From Buchananella sp. 14KM1171 (GTDB taxonomy: Bacteria; Actinomycetota; Actinomycetes; Actinomycetales; Actinomycetaceae), in NCBI RefSeq assembly GCF_041380365.1, contig NZ_CP159981.1, forward strand, positions 1,922,001 through 1,986,000: a stretch of DNA of 64,000 nucleotides, read 5' to 3'. Below are positions 27,201 through 37,700 of this stretch, in pieces (position 1 is the first letter of the stretch; every line of letters begins with the position of its first letter). The translations under genes were made by a program, and so were the position numbers. The notes beneath the pieces were generated by a model. That model had not been told where the DNA came from. It was given only the letters and a program-made list of their open reading frames with translations, and did not search any database.

Positions 27201-28706
27201 ATGGTGCACGACGTTCCTCCCGCCGCCCCCAGGCCGCGCCGCATCGCCGTTGGCGGCATTCACATCGAGTCCTCGCAGTACACGCCCTACCGCTCGGGAT
27301 GGGCGGACTTTACGGTGCTGCGCGGCCAGGAACTGCTAGCCGCCTACCCGTGGATCAACCCGCAGGCGCCGCGCGGCAAGCCCGCCCCGGGGCAGTCCAA
27401 TGTGATCCCGCTGCTGGAGGACGTGGAGTGGGTGCCGCTGGTGCACGCCCGGGCCCTGCCGGGCGGGGTCGTGAGCGCGGAGTTCTTTGCCGCCTGGTGG
27501 GAGGAGTACGAGCGCCTGCTGCGCGCCGCCGTGGCCGGCGGCCTGGACGGAGTGCTGCTGGACATCCACGGCGCGATGAGCGTGGAGGGCATGACGGACG
27601 CCGAGGGGCAGATCGCCGCCTGGGTGCGCCGGATCGTGGGCCCCGGGGTGCCGATCAGCGCCTCCATGGACCTGCACGGCAACGTCTCGCCGGCCCTGTT
27701 CGAGGTCTGCGACCTGCTGACCTGCTACCGCACCGCCCCGCACGAGGACCAGCCGGGCACCAGGTTCCGGGCGGTGACCAACCTGCTGGCGCTGATCGAG
27801 TCGCCCCGGCCCTGGTATCGCGCCCGCGTGGCGGTGCCGATCCTGCTGCCGGGGGAGAAGACCTCCACCCGCGTGGAGCCCGGCGCCTCCCTCTACGCCG
27901 CCATCCCCAAGTTGTGTGGGGACGGGGTGGCCGACGTCGCCCTCTGGATGGGATTTCCTTGGGCGGACGAGGAACGCTGCCACACCGCAGTCGTGGCCTG
28001 TGGGCCCGATCAGGAGGCGGTGCGCCGGGCCGCCGAGCAGTTGGCCGAGCGGGTGTGGGGGCGCGCCGCCGACTTCGAGTTCGTTGGCCCCGTGGCCGGG
28101 GTGGAGGAGGCGGTGGAGCGCTCCCTGAGGAGCGTGGCCGCCCCCTTCTTCGTCTCTGACACGGGCGATAACCCCGGCGCCGGCGGCACGGACACCTCCA
28201 CCGCAGTGCTGGGCCACTACCTGGCGCGGGCCGGGCGGCGGCGCGTCGTGTTCGCCTCCCTGCACGCCCCCGCAGCGGTTGTGGCCGCAGAGGCAGCCGG
28301 GCTGGGGGCCCGGGTGGTGCTGGAGGCGGGCGAGCCGGCGGTGCGGCTGGAGGGCAGCGTCGTCCACCTGTTCCAGGAGGAACGCGGCGGGCCGAGCGCG
28401 GTGGTCGACTGCGGCGGGGTGCGGGTGGTCCTGACTTCCGCGCGCACGCAGTTCGCCACGGCGCGGCAGTTCGAGGCGGCCGGGCAGCCGCTGGGCAGCT
28501 GCGAGGTGGTGGTGGTCAAGATCGGCTACCTGGAACCGGACCTGGCGCAGGCGGCCTCCGACTGGGTGATGGCGCTCAGCCCGGGCGCCGTGGACCAGGA
28601 CCAGACGCGCCTGGGCTACCGCCACGTGCGCCGCCCCATCGTTCCGCTGGACGAGCCGAGCTTTACCCCGGACCTGACCGCGCAGGTGCGCTCCAGCGAG
28701 CGCTGA
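27201..28706 (+). CDS. M81 family metallopeptidase (MlrC-like)
   Basis: A 501-residue member of the MlrC/M81 family. The N-terminus RRIAVGGIHIESSQYTPY holds the first metal-binding His/Glu. LLDIHGAMSVEG and ISASMDLHGNVSPAL follow with the other ligands, then LTCYRTAPHEDQPGTR. The C-terminal half has SDTGDNPGAGGTDTS, the family's second domain. The named family member opens linearised microcystin; most bacterial homologues have unknown peptide or amidase substrates. No signal peptide is present, so it should be cytoplasmic. ATG 27201 lies 26 bases after the M23 gene. Confidence 0.88.
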   Translation: MVHDVPPAAPRPRRIAVGGIHIESSQYTPYRSGWADFTVLRGQELLAAYPWINPQAPRGKPAPGQSNVIPLLEDVEWVPLVHARALPGGVVSAEFFAAWWEEYERLLRAAVAGGLDGVLLDIHGAMSVEGMTDAEGQIAAWVRRIVGPGVPISASMDLHGNVSPALFEVCDLLTCYRTAPHEDQPGTRFRAVTNLLALIESPRPWYRARVAVPILLPGEKTSTRVEPGASLYAAIPKLCGDGVADVALWMGFPWADEERCHTAVVACGPDQEAVRRAAEQLAERVWGRAADFEFVGPVAGVEEAVERSLRSVAAPFFVSDTGDNPGAGGTDTSTAVLGHYLARAGRRRVVFASLHAPAAVVAAEAAGLGARVVLEAGEPAVRLEGSVVHLFQEERGGPSAVVDCGGVRVVLTSARTQFATARQFEAAGQPLGSCEVVVVKIGYLEPDLAQAASDWVMALSPGAVDQDQTRLGYRHVRRPIVPLDEPSFTPDLTAQVRSSER

Positions 28707-28811
28707 GGGGGCCGGCCGGGCGCCGGTCGGTGCGGGGCACGGGCAGTGAGGCGGGCGCGACAAGGCTTGCGAGTGCGGGCAGGGCCCAAACCTTGCTAGA
28801 ATGTAGGACGC

Positions 28812-28884
28812 GCCCTGGTAGCTCAGTGGATAGAGCGCTTGCCTCCGGAGCAAGAAGTCGAAGGTTCGAATCCTTTCTGGGGCA
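28812..28884 (+). tRNA. tRNA-Arg (anticodon CCG)
   Basis: A 73-base cloverleaf. The acceptor stem GCCCTGG pairs with CTGGGGC, including two wobble pairs. The anticodon arm CTTGC-CTCCGGA-GCAAG presents CCG, reading CGG (Arg). The T arm contains GGTTCGAATCC. CCA is not encoded. An extended -10 (TGCTAGAAT, 28794-28802) lies just upstream. A strong terminator follows. In mycobacteria the equivalent tRNA sits beside argS; here a two-gene sugar operon lies between them. Confidence 0.95.
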
Positions 28885-28892
28885 CGACTGTG

Positions 28893-28932
28893 AAGTCCCG
28901 GGACATCCTTTAGTGGATGTCCCGGGACTTTT
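28893..28932 (+). terminator. Rho-independent terminator of tRNA-Arg
   Basis: A perfect 16-bp stem (28893-28908 with 28915-28930), a 6-base TTTAGT loop, and TTTT at the 3' side. Confidence 0.9.
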
Positions 28933-29041
28933 CCATTCGCGCCTCTCTCGGGGCGGCCAGGGGTGGGGTGGCTAGGGGGTGGGGCGCCGGGCCCCGGGCC
29001 CCGGGGCCTCGGGACGCCCCCGGTGCTACAAACGTGCGGTC

Positions 29042-29093
29042 GGGGTACATCCGACCGCTCGGGGGCGTGCCCCCAATCGGTCGGATGTACCCC
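29042..29093. repeat. Nested inverted repeat (GC-rich hairpin)
   Basis: GGGGTACATCCGACCG (29042-29057) and its exact complement (29078-29093) enclose a smaller GGGGG/CCCCC hairpin. It lies about 60 bases beyond the sugar kinase stop, convergent with the tRNA transcript. No U-run is present, so it may be a Rho-assisted terminator, an mRNA-protecting hairpin or a repeat-element remnant. Confidence 0.7.
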
Positions 29094-29153
29094 AATGCAA
29101 CACTTGCGAGCTAGGGGGCGCGCCGGGCGGCCGCACTCGCGCCTGCGGGTCCG

Positions 29154-30395
29154 TCAGGCGACGTGCTCACGCTCCACACCCTTGCCGGGGCGGGTGATGA
29201 TGGTGGAGGCGCGCGGCGCCTCGTCCTCGAAGCGGGCCTGGTAGGCGGCCTTCCACTCGGCCGCGAAGGACTCGGCCTGCGCCGTGGGGACCAGTGCCCA
29301 AACAGAGCCACCAAAACCGGCCCCGAAGGCACTGGCTGCGGTGGCACCCAGGCGGCGGGCCAGACGCTGCAGGTACACGGTCTGCTGCACCTGGTTTTGC
29401 AGGCCCTCCTCGGTCCAGTTCTGCGACTCGTCCACCAGACGGCCAAACTCCGTCAGGTCCCCGGCTGCCAGCGCGTCCCCGGCGCCCCTGACCAGGGTCT
29501 CGGACTCGATGAGGAACTGCTCAAACCGGCCCCGCAGGTAGGAGTCGCGGCCAAGCAAATCACGAATGCGGTCGGGAGCGTCGTCCATGGAACGCACAGC
29601 GGAGGCCAAGTAGATGTCCTTGCGGCCGGTGGCGCGGTTCCACATGCCCACGATCTCGCGGGTGGAGAGGGAGGCGCGGTTGTAGAGCTCGCGGGCCTTG
29701 CCGCTCTTTTCGGCCAGCACGCCGGAGACGGCGATCACGAAGGTGTGGTCGGCCGGGAAGGACACGCGGCGCTCGAAGCGGGTGGGGCAGAAGGAGAACT
29801 GGGACAGCTCACCGGCGGTACAGCACAGCATCGCGGTGTGGTCCTCGGAGCCACCGAATGTGCCCACGCCTGCATGGCCGGCCAGCGAGCCAAAGGACTG
29901 GCCGTTCTCTACGCACGCAAGGTAGGCGGCGTACTGCTCCAGGGTGGAGATGTTGTCGCTAAAGGCCTCGCTGGACTCGATGCCGGAGACGTCGATGACG
30001 GCGCGGGCCAGGCCCACGATCATCGCGGAGGAGGAGGACATGCCGCTGGCCAGCGGCAGGGTGGAGGAGATCTCCACCTCGGTGCCGCGCACCAGGTCGG
30101 GGAAGTTGGCGCCCAGGCGCGCGGCCACGGCGGCCGGGTAGCCGGACCAGTGGCCCTTGCGGTCGGAGTGGGCCTCGGTGAAGGAGACCTCCACCACCTC
30201 GCCCGGGATGGCGTCGGAACGCACCCGCAGCACCGGCTCGTCGATCGCCTTGGCGGCGAAGCGGATGCCCACATCGGAGGCGGCCAGCAGGGAGCGACCG
30301 CCGGCGTAGTCCGTGTGCTTGCCCAGCACCTCGATGCGGCCCGGCACCACCCAGGTGACCTCTTGGGCGGGGGCGGCCAGCGGGCGGATGGTCAC
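29154..30395 (-). CDS. GHMP sugar kinase, galactokinase family
   Basis: A 413-residue sugar 1-kinase. The signature GRIEVLGKHTDYAGG corresponds to the galactokinase box GRxxxxGEHTDY, with Lys in place of the sugar-binding Glu. The GHMP ATP loop is LPLASGMSSSSAM, and the C-terminal motif 3 is GAGFGGSVWALV. Galactokinase is the closest type, but the Glu-to-Lys change leaves the sugar substrate open (galactose, a related hexose or an acid sugar). GTG 30395 overlaps the stop of a sugar nucleotidyltransferase, which suggests a salvage pair: phosphorylate the sugar at C1, then activate it with an NTP. Confidence 0.8.
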   Translation of the reverse strand: MTIRPLAAPAQEVTWVVPGRIEVLGKHTDYAGGRSLLAASDVGIRFAAKAIDEPVLRVRSDAIPGEVVEVSFTEAHSDRKGHWSGYPAAVAARLGANFPDLVRGTEVEISSTLPLASGMSSSSAMIVGLARAVIDVSGIESSEAFSDNISTLEQYAAYLACVENGQSFGSLAGHAGVGTFGGSEDHTAMLCCTAGELSQFSFCPTRFERRVSFPADHTFVIAVSGVLAEKSGKARELYNRASLSTREIVGMWNRATGRKDIYLASAVRSMDDAPDRIRDLLGRDSYLRGRFEQFLIESETLVRGAGDALAAGDLTEFGRLVDESQNWTEEGLQNQVQQTVYLQRLARRLGATAASAFGAGFGGSVWALVPTAQAESFAAEWKAAYQARFEDEAPRASTIITRPGKGVEREHVA

Positions 30396-31195
30396 AGCAC
30401 CACCTCGGTGTCGGCAAGGGCGTCGCGCACCGCGTCGATGTCGGTGCGGCGGGACATGTCCAGCACACCCAGGGCGGCGGGCACCACCGTGAAGGGCGTG
30501 CCGTCGGCGATCGCGCGGCGCACGGCGTCGGTGATCTCGAACTCGCCGCGCACGGACTTCTCGATCACCTTGCAGGCCGCGAAGATAGCCGGGGTGAACT
30601 TCCAGGCATTCATGGAGGCGGGGGCGGAGGCGCCCAGGCGCTCCATCTCCTCCGCAGTGGGCTTCTCCACGATGTCCACCATCGTGGAATCGTCGGCCAC
30701 ATCGAGCAGCGCGAAGGCGGCTACGCGCTCGGCCGGGATGTTGGACTGCTCCACCAGGGCGGCGCGGTCAAAACCGATCACGCCGGCGCCGTCCACGGCG
30801 GCCAGCGCGCTCAGCGCCACCGGCGGGTAGTAGTTGTCGGAGTTGACCACGATGAAGGAGTCCTGGCCGGCGAATTCCTCCGCCGCTGCCACCGCGTCCG
30901 CCGTCCCGAGCGGCTCCTGCTGCACGGCGTAGTGAATTCGCACGCGCTGGGTGTCCAAGCTGTCGTAGTAATCGCGGAACATGTTGTGCTCCGGGCCGAT
31001 CACCAGGCAGACGTCCTTCACGCCCGCGTCCGCCAGGGCGGAAATCACGTAGTCCAGGAACGGGCGCCCGCCCGTCTCGATCATCCCCTTGGCGCCGGCG
31101 TCAGCCGCCGCCGAAACGGGGGCTCCCTCCGCCTGCTCACGCATGCGCTTGCCGAGCCCGCGCGCCAAAATTACAGCCTTGGACGTAATGGTCAT
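30392..31195 (-). CDS. Sugar-1-phosphate nucleotidyltransferase
   Basis: A 267-residue NTP transferase fold protein. The N-terminus KAVILARGLGKRMREQ is the nucleotide-binding loop (GxGxRM), followed by KGMIETGGRPFLDYVISALA, then VNSDNYYPP with the metal-binding Asp, and VEKPTAEE with the Lys. It should transfer a nucleotide onto a sugar 1-phosphate in the cytoplasm. ATG 31195 (MTITSK) is chosen; the open frame upstream runs antisense into argS. It comes first in a coupled pair with the GHMP kinase. No strong ribosome site is visible, so it may be leaderless. Confidence 0.82.
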   Translation of the reverse strand: MTITSKAVILARGLGKRMREQAEGAPVSAAADAGAKGMIETGGRPFLDYVISALADAGVKDVCLVIGPEHNMFRDYYDSLDTQRVRIHYAVQQEPLGTADAVAAAEEFAGQDSFIVVNSDNYYPPVALSALAAVDGAGVIGFDRAALVEQSNIPAERVAAFALLDVADDSTMVDIVEKPTAEEMERLGASAPASMNAWKFTPAIFAACKVIEKSVRGEFEITDAVRRAIADGTPFTVVPAALGVLDMSRRTDIDAVRDALADTEVVL

Positions 31196-31291
31196 GCGGC
31201 CAATCGTAAACGCCAAAACCCCGATCTCATGGGAATTCTGGCCCGTGAACGCGTGGTGCGTGACGCATTTGGCGCGTATTAGGCTTTCCCC

Positions 31292-32968
31292 ATGACTCCC
31301 GCAGAACTGACTCAGCACGTGCGCGATGCCCTTAGCTCCCTCCGCTTGGCCGGAAAGCTGGCCCTAGATGAGGCCCTGATCCAAGAGGTCAAGGTGGAGC
31401 GCCCCCGGAGTCGAGAGCACGGTGACTGGGCAACGAATGCCGCACTGCAGTTGGCGAAGAGGGCCGGCATGAACCCCCGGGAGCTGGCGGAGTTGCTGGC
31501 CAACGAGCTGCGCGCCGTGGAGGGGATCGAGGCCGTGGAGATCGCCGGCCCGGGCTTCCTGAACGTGCGCCTGTCCTCCGGGGCGGCCGGCGAGCTGGCG
31601 CGCACGATTTTGACAGCGGGGGAGAGCTACGGGTCTTCCTCCACCGGTGCGGGCCTGCACGTCAACCTGGAGTATGTCTCTGCTAACCCGACCGGCCCGG
31701 TTCACCTGGGTGGTGCCCGCTGGGCGGCCGTGGGTGACTCCCTGGCCCGCCTGTTCAAGGCCACCGGGGCGCAGGTGACGCGCGAGTACTACTTCAACGA
31801 CCACGGCGCCCAGATTGACCGCTTTGCCCGCTCCCTCTATGCCCGCGCCATGGGCCAGGAGGCGCCGGAGGACGGCTACGGCGGCCAGTACATCGAGGAC
31901 ATCGCCGCCCAGGTGGTGGCGCTGCGTGAGCAGGCCGGGCAGGCCGACCCGCGCGAGCTGCCGGAGGCGGAGGCCGTGGAGGTCTTCCGGGCTATCGGCG
32001 TGGAGCTCATGTTCGGGGAGATCAAGGAGCGCCTGCGCACCTTCGGGGCGGAGTTTGACGTGTTCTTCCACGAGGACTCCCTGCACTCCTCCGGCGCGGT
32101 GGACCGCGCCATCGAGCGCCTGCGCGAGCGCGGCGTGATCTTTGAGCTTGACGGCGCCACCTGGCTGCGCACCACGGACTTTGGGGACGACAAGGACCGG
32201 GTGCTGATCAAGTCCGACGGCCAGGCCGCCTACTTTGCCGGCGATGTGGCCTACTACCTGGACAAGCGCGGGCGTGGCGCGGACAAGGCCATCTACCTGC
32301 TGGGGGCTGACCACCACGGCTACATCGGCCGCATGATGGCGATGTGCGCCGCATTTGGTGACGAGCCGGGCAAGAACATGGAGATCCTGATTGGGCAGCT
32401 GGTGAACCTGGTCAGCGGCGGGCAGGCCGTGCGCATGTCCAAGCGCGCCGGCACGATCGTGACGCTGGATGACCTGGTGGACGCCGTTGGCGTGGACGCC
32501 GCCCGCTACGCGCTGGTGCGCTCCTCCATGGACTCCCAGATCGACATCGACCTGGACCTGCTGGCTTCCACCACCAACGAAAACCCGGTCTATTACGTGC
32601 AGTACGCGCACGCCCGCACCTGCAACGTCTCCCGCAACGCCGCCGAGCACGGCGTGAGCCGCGAGGCGGGCTTTGACCCGGCGGAGTTGAGCACCGAGGC
32701 TGATTCGGAGTTGCTGGGTGAGTTGGCTCGTTTCCCGGAGGTGGTGGCGCAGGCGGCGCAGCTGACGGAGCCTCACCGGGTGGCCCGCTACCTGGAGAGC
32801 CTGGCTGGCGCCTACCACGCCTGGTATGGCAAGTGCCGCGTCACCCCGCGCGCCGATGAGGAGGTCACCGCCGCTCATGTTGCGCGCCTGTGGTTGAACG
32901 ACGCCGTCACTGTCGTGTTGGCCAACGGCCTAGGTTTGCTGGGCGTGAGCGCGCCGGAGCGCATGTGA
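31292..32968 (+). CDS. argS: Arginyl-tRNA synthetase
   Basis: A 558-residue class I synthetase. An N-terminal Add-1 domain (about 1-100) leads to the HIGH-type signature [20 protein letters not shown], then the Rossmann core with [20 protein letters not shown]. The KMSK-type loop is [14 protein letters not shown]. The C-terminal anticodon-binding domain ends in [20 protein letters not shown] and a final [17 protein letters not shown]. The length is normal. The divergent transferase gene starts 97 bases away. Its stop overlaps the lysA start by three bases. Confidence 0.96.
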   Translation: MTPAELTQHVRDALSSLRLAGKLALDEALIQEVKVERPRSREHGDWATNAALQLAKRAGMNPRELAELLANELRAVEGIEAVEIAGPGFLNVRLSSGAAGELARTILTAGESYGSSSTGAGLHVNLEYVSANPTGPVHLGGARWAAVGDSLARLFKATGAQVTREYYFNDHGAQIDRFARSLYARAMGQEAPEDGYGGQYIEDIAAQVVALREQAGQADPRELPEAEAVEVFRAIGVELMFGEIKERLRTFGAEFDVFFHEDSLHSSGAVDRAIERLRERGVIFELDGATWLRTTDFGDDKDRVLIKSDGQAAYFAGDVAYYLDKRGRGADKAIYLLGADHHGYIGRMMAMCAAFGDEPGKNMEILIGQLVNLVSGGQAVRMSKRAGTIVTLDDLVDAVGVDAARYALVRSSMDSQIDIDLDLLASTTNENPVYYVQYAHARTCNVSRNAAEHGVSREAGFDPAELSTEADSELLGELARFPEVVAQAAQLTEPHRVARYLESLAGAYHAWYGKCRVTPRADEEVTAAHVARLWLNDAVTVVLANGLGLLGVSAPERM

Positions 32969-34386
32969 GCGCAGGGGTGGGCGAGGCGGACGGCCTGCCG
33001 GTGGGGAGCCTGGTTTGCCCGGAGCCGTGGGAGCGCCCTGACCTGTGGTCGTGGACGACGTTGCGCCGGCCCGACGGCGAGTTGGAGATCGGCGGCGTGG
33101 CGGCCAGCGTGTTGGCGCGTGAGTTCGGTACCCCTGCTTTTGTGCTGGATCGCGCCGACTTGGCGGGGCGTGCCCAGGTGTGGGCGACCGCCATGGCGGA
33201 GGAGTTTTGGGAGGGCTACGGCATGGCGGGCGGGGATGCCTTCTACGCCGGCAAGGCCTTCTTGTGTAGCGACGTGGTGCGCGTGGTGAGTCAGGCCGGT
33301 ATGGGGATCGACACCGCCTCGCTGGGGGAGTTGACGCTGGCCCTGCGGGCCGGCGCGGACCCCGCCATGGTGGGGCTGCACGGCAACAACAAGCTGGATG
33401 AGGAGATCGAGCTGGCGCTGAGCGCGGGCGAGGGGGCGGGGATCGCCCGTATCTTCGTGGACAGCTTGGGTGAGGTGGAGCAGATCGCTGCGGTGGCGCG
33501 CCGCCTGGGGACGCTTGCCCGCGTGATGGTGCGGCTAAAGACCGGCATCCACGCCGGCGGCAACGAGTACATCGCCACCTCCCACGAGGACCAGAAGTTC
33601 GGTGTTTCCGTGGCTGACGGTTCCGCCCTGGAGGTGGTGGCGGCTATTGCGGCCCGCCCTGAGCTGGAGCTGCTTGGCTTCCACAACCACATCGGCTCCC
33701 AGATTCTGGGTACGGAGGCTTTCGTGGCTGCGGTGCGCGTGGTGCTGGAGTTCCGCGCCCGGGTGGAGCGGGAGCTTGGTCTTGCCACCCCGGAGGTGGA
33801 CCTGGGTGGCGGCGTGGGTATCGCCTACACGGGGGTGGACGCTGCCCCTACCCCGGTGATCGAGGTGGTGCGCGCGATCGCGACGGCTGTGCGTGAGGTG
33901 TGTGGCGAACTGGGAACGTCTATCCCGCGCGTCTCTGTGGAGCCGGGCCGCTCCGTGGTTGGTCCTACCACGGTGACGTTGTACCGCGTGGGGGCGATCA
34001 AGGACGTGACGCTGGAGGGCGGCGGGGTGCGCCGCTACGTGTCCGTGGACGGCGGCATGAGCGACAACATCCGTCCGGCCCTGTACGGGGCGCAGTACAC
34101 CGCTACGTTGGCCAACCGGCTCTCTGGTGAGGCGCCTGTGCGTTGCCGCGTGGTGGGCAAGCACTGCGAGAGTGGTGACATCGTGGTGCACGACGTTGAC
34201 CTCCCGGCCGACGTGCGCACTGGAGACCTGTTGGCGGTGCCGGCCACTGGGGCCTACGGCTATGCGATGGCTTCCAACTACAACCTGTTGGCTAAGCCTG
34301 TGGTGGTGGCTTGTGAGGGGGGCCGGGCCAGCGTGGTGGTGCGCAGGCAGTCCATGGAGCACCTGCTGGAGCTGGACGTTCAGTAG
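32965..34386 (+). CDS. lysA: Diaminopimelate decarboxylase
   Basis: A 473-residue fold-III PLP enzyme that makes lysine from meso-diaminopimelate. PLP-binding Lys is in [15 protein letters not shown]. The glycine-rich phosphate loop is [11 protein letters not shown], and the C-terminal substrate site includes [10 protein letters not shown] and [14 protein letters not shown] 32965 overlaps the argS stop, giving translational coupling. In many actinobacteria hom follows directly; here 10.7 kb of accessory DNA intervenes. Confidence 0.95.
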   Translation: MSAGVGEADGLPVGSLVCPEPWERPDLWSWTTLRRPDGELEIGGVAASVLAREFGTPAFVLDRADLAGRAQVWATAMAEEFWEGYGMAGGDAFYAGKAFLCSDVVRVVSQAGMGIDTASLGELTLALRAGADPAMVGLHGNNKLDEEIELALSAGEGAGIARIFVDSLGEVEQIAAVARRLGTLARVMVRLKTGIHAGGNEYIATSHEDQKFGVSVADGSALEVVAAIAARPELELLGFHNHIGSQILGTEAFVAAVRVVLEFRARVERELGLATPEVDLGGGVGIAYTGVDAAPTPVIEVVRAIATAVREVCGELGTSIPRVSVEPGRSVVGPTTVTLYRVGAIKDVTLEGGGVRRYVSVDGGMSDNIRPALYGAQYTATLANRLSGEAPVRCRVVGKHCESGDIVVHDVDLPADVRTGDLLAVPATGAYGYAMASNYNLLAKPVVVACEGGRASVVVRRQSMEHLLELDVQ

Positions 34387-34735
34387 AGACTTGGATGCCG
34401 GCTCCGCTGTGAAGCCGCGCCAGCTACTTGGGGCTCCCGCCTGTTCTGGTTCTGGCTGCTCCTACGCGTCAGCGGCGCAGACGCGTAGGCTGCCGCCGCC
34501 TTTGGGGGCAGCGTTGGTGGGGAGATGGCGGGGTCGGCTGCGTCGAAACTCGCAGGTGCCGGCTGTTTAGAAAGCCGGTGTACATGGAGAGTGGGATTCT
34601 TCGAGCAGAATCTCCATAAATTCAGTGTGAGGAAGAAAACGCCGCGCACGATTTGAGCAATCTTGACGGATTGGGGCCATTACCGGTCGCAAGCTGTTAT
34701 CTTCGTCCCAAGTCAACGACGACGATGGGACAAAC
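34387..34735. other. Gap after lysA: terminator-like hairpin, no gene
   Basis: About 350 bases. CCTACGCGTC (34461-34470) and GACGCGTAGG (34480-34489) form a perfect 10-bp stem that may end the argS-lysA transcript. A second small hairpin (CCGGCT/AGCCGG) lies near 34560-34577. TTGACG at 34663-34668 could be a -35 for the glycosidase gene, but no well-spaced -10 was found. No coding signal is visible. Confidence 0.55.
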
Positions 34736-37700
34736 ATGCGATCCTTCAGCAACGTGGCGAGGATTGGGGCGTTAGCAGCGTCGCTAGTGCTCATCCCGCC
34801 CACACTATTGAGTCCGCTTGCATTTGCTGACGAGCCCGGTGGCGAGGCGGCTGCAAGCGCCTTGCCTGGTGCAGACGTGGTCACCTATCCGGGCACAGCC
34901 CCTGGAGCGGCGCAGGCCACGGTTACAGGGAACACGGCGACGATCGGTAATGCGGTCATTAGTGCAAGCATCGACTTTACGGCCGGTCCGGTGCTTTCCG
35001 CCGTGAGGAACGTCGAAACCAACACCCCGGTGGCGGGTCCGTCTAAGGCCGTCACCATTACGGTGGGTGGTGCCCAATACGACCTGTCCACCGCCACGGT
35101 TAGCGTTGCTCCTCGGGTCGTTGATATTGCGGCAGACTCCTCCTCCAAGCGCGTGGCTAACCAGATAGCGGGCAAGGCAGTGGAGGCCAAGTACCGGCTG
35201 GATGCTGGCGGGACGAGCCTGGACGTCACCTACCGGGCTATCTTGCGCGAGGGTGCCAACTATGTGCAGCAAGAATTGACGTTCGCTGCTGTAGACGCCC
35301 CCGTTGCGGCGACCAACTTTGTGCTTTTCGATGCCCCTAGTGCTGAGGCGAGCATCGAGGGGCGGGATACCGGCTACCCGATCACTGTAGGTCCTAACGG
35401 GGCAAAGATCGCCTGGATTGGAGTGGAGAACCCGTTGGCGCAGGCGAGCGTTGCGGGCGGTCGTGCCACTATCTCGATGCGGCGGGCCAACCCTGTCACT
35501 TCGCAGCGGCCCCTGGTCTACACGACCGCTGTGGGAGTGAGTCCTGCCGGTCAGATTCGCCGCTCGTTCCTGAACTACTTTGAGCGTGAGAGCACACACG
35601 CCCGCCGTACGTTCCTCCACTACCAGTCTTGGTTCGACTTGAAGCCAGGCGATGCGGGCACTGACGTGCTGACTATGCCTGCAGACCAGCTCACCCACGC
35701 CATCGACCTCTTTGGCGCAGAGGCATCCAAGCGTGACATGAAGCTTGACTCCTACTGGGTGGACGATGGTTGGGACTATCTGCGCGACCCGCAGGTGGCA
35801 GATGAGTCGAATCTGCACGTGTGGTCCTTTGACCCGGGGCAGTTCGGGACCGGTTTTGCCCCCCAGCGGGCTGCGGCGGAGAAGCACGGCGGTTCTATTT
35901 CCGTGTGGATGAGCCCGTTTGGTGGCTACGGCACGTCAGCTGCGCGCCGCCAGGCTATCAATGCCTCCAAGCCCGCTGAGAAACGCTTGGAAACCTATGG
36001 TGGTCGCCAGTTCAAGTTGTCCGGTCCCAAGTACTACAGCCACTTCCGGGACACGATCTTCAAGATGATCGACAACGACGGTGTGCAGGGCTTCAAGTTC
36101 GACGGCATTGGTGGTGGCCTGTACCAGACCAGCCCGGCTGAAACCTACCGGGCTGACTATGAGGCCATGCAGAACTTGAGCCGCGACATGCGTGCTCACA
36201 ACGAGGATGTATTCATTAACACTACGGTGGGCACGTGGGGATCCCCGTACTGGATGTGGTTCTCCGACTCCATCTGGCGCGATGGCCACGACGCCTTCAA
36301 GGTGGGTGAGGGCAGCGACCAGGAGCAGTACGTGTCTTACCGCGACGCGGAGGTTTACAAGAACTTCGTGGTGGAGGCTCCGCTGGTGCCAATCACCCAG
36401 CTCATGAACCACGGATTCATTTTCTCCAACCGGGCTCCCCAGTTCTCCCAGGACACCAACCTTTCCAGCGAGGCCACTCGGAAGGCCTTGGCGGCAGACA
36501 TGCGCGGCTACTTTGCGCAAGGTTTTGAGCTGCAAGAGCTCTACATCCGCAACACGCTGGTAGACCCGGCTGTGGTTGGTGCCGCCAATGCGGGTTGGTT
36601 CTGGGATGAACTGGCGAAGAACGCCAAATGGGCGCGCACTAACCAGTCATTGTTGGCTGACGCTCACTGGATTGGTGGCGACCCGCATCAGGTAGATGTT
36701 TACGGCACTGCGGCCTGGAACCCGGGCAGTGGAGATGAGCGAGCCATGTTCATGGTCCGTAACCCCTCTGAGCGCCCCAAGCACTACACGCTGGATGTTG
36801 AGGACGCGTTCGAATTGCCCGCCGGGACCCACGGCACCTACAGGTGCACGGAGCGCGACGGGCAGGCCCAGCCATTCGTTGCTTCCAAGGGCAAGAACTT
36901 CTACGTGGAGTTGGATCCGTTCGAGGTGCTGCTCTTTGAGTGCGTCGAGTCAACTGAGGCTCCCACGGACTCCACCGAGCCGGTTTACTCCCCGGAGTTC
37001 ACGAAGATCTCCAAGTCGGGCTGGTTGGCGAGCGCTAACTCTGAGGAGACGACCGGGGAGAACGGTCGCGCAATGAACGCCATTGACGACAACAGCTCTA
37101 CGCTCTGGCACACAAAGTACAGCGGGGGGATCGACCAGCTTCCGCACACGCTGACGGTAAACATGGGCGCTCCGAACGAGGTACACCGGCTGACATACAC
37201 GCCACGGCCGGGCGGCGGCGGCAACGGCCAGTTCAAGGACTACCGCATCGAGGTATCGACTGACGGAGTAGTTTGGCAGCAGGTGGCCGCTGGACAATTC
37301 CAGCCGGGGGATTCCACCCAGGCGATCCCGATTCCGGAGGACAAGCGAGTCTTCCAGTACTTCCGCCTGGTAGGAACCTCCACCCACAACAACCGTCCCT
37401 TTGGTGCTGCGGCGGAAATGACCGCCTACGGAGTGGCTGCTCCCAGCCCCTACCTGAACCGTACGGGGTGGACGGCAGTGGCGGATTCACAGGAAACGCA
37501 AGGTGAACCGACCGGGCAGGAAAAGGCCATCGATGGTGACCTTTCTTCCCACTGGCACACCGCCTACAACCCGTCGATCGCTCCGCTGCCGCACCAGATA
37601 ACCCTGGACATGAAGAAATTCGCGCGCATTGACGGTTTCCGCTACATCCCGCGCCAGGACACCGGTACTAACGGAGTGATTGGCGAATACCGGATCGAAA

